DNA of 64,000 nucleotides from Casuarius casuarius (Eukaryota > Chordata > Aves > Casuariiformes > Casuariidae): positions 976,901 to 1,040,900 of the forward strand of contig PTFA01000313.1 in the NCBI GenBank assembly GCA_003342895.1, given 5' to 3'. The position numbers and the translations under genes are program-made. The notes under the pieces are model-generated. The model made no database searches and had not been told where the DNA came from. It saw only the letters and a list, made by a program, of their open reading frames with translations. This document shows, in pieces, positions 63,916 through 64,000 of this stretch (its first letter is position 1; each line of letters opens with the position of its first letter).

Positions 63916-64000
63916 AGGGAGAGAGGGGAGGGAGAGAGAGGAGAGAGGGGAGGGAGAGAGAGGAGAGAGGGGAGGGAGAGAGAGGAGAGAGGGGAGGGAG
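63916..64000. repeat. Polypurine minisatellite, 22-bp period, continues past the window
   Basis: The word GAGAGGGG starts at 63,921, 63,943, 63,965 and 63,987, an exact 22-bp spacing. The units are nearly identical and consist only of A and G. The array reaches the last base of the window, so its full length is unknown. Near-identity of the units implies recent expansion. Long homopurine arrays can form triplex structures, but nothing here shows a function. Confidence 0.92.

Noticed and set aside
1..64000. CRISPR arrays, bacterial operons, phage or toxin systems
   Set aside because: No direct-repeat/spacer pattern, no ribosome-binding-site-led gene clusters and no matching proteins are present. 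The composition and the CR1 content are those of a bird genome.

Overview
This looks like a piece of bird nuclear genome, probably intergenic or deep intronic. The evidence is a CR1 non-LTR retrotransposon of the avian type at about 49.8-53.6 kb. It keeps the CR1 3' end, with the short TTCTGTGA repeat in place of a poly-A tail. A second, older CR1 ORF1 fragment lies on the minus strand at 26.4-26.8 kb. The rest is AT-rich, with long A/T runs, scattered ancient amniote-type fold-back repeats and no recognisable host exon. I found no intact protein-coding gene, rRNA, tRNA, CRISPR array or bacterial-type operon. Nearly all reading frames in the window are chance frames or CR1 debris.

Layout. 1-26.4 kb: AT-rich non-coding DNA with two palindromic MITE-like elements (4.27 and 8.17 kb), two possible half-copies (12.65 and 22.18 kb), a GC-richer block at 10.55-11.02 kb, a compact hairpin at 18.63 kb and a 24-base poly-A run at 20.38 kb. 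26.4-26.8 kb: CR1 ORF1 (esterase) fragment, minus strand. 26.8-48 kb: AT-rich non-coding DNA with a 166-codon orphan frame (34.4-34.9 kb, minus), a 37-bp tandem duplication (35.2 kb), a tRNA-like fold-back repeat (39.84-39.96 kb) and a 25-base poly-T run (40.41 kb). 48.27-48.62 kb: probable relic of an ancient CR1/L3-type LINE. 49.8-53.56 kb: the large CR1. 54.0-54.4 and 59.6-60.25 kb: two inverted copies of one repeat family I cannot name, possibly LTR-like. 61.23-61.64 kb: a CpG-rich block with a TATA-like box. 63.85-64.0 kb: a polypurine microsatellite running into a 22-bp-period minisatellite that leaves the window.

How the parts relate. The CR1 copy keeps both ORFs in order: ORF1 with an SGNH/GDSL-type esterase, then ORF2 with an APE-like endonuclease and a reverse transcriptase. 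At least six frameshifts, about ten stops and several changed catalytic residues make it a dead copy. No cellular pathway is encoded here. The strongest leads for follow-up are the inverted repeat pair, the isolated CpG island and the minisatellite at the right edge. I see no convincing new biological system.
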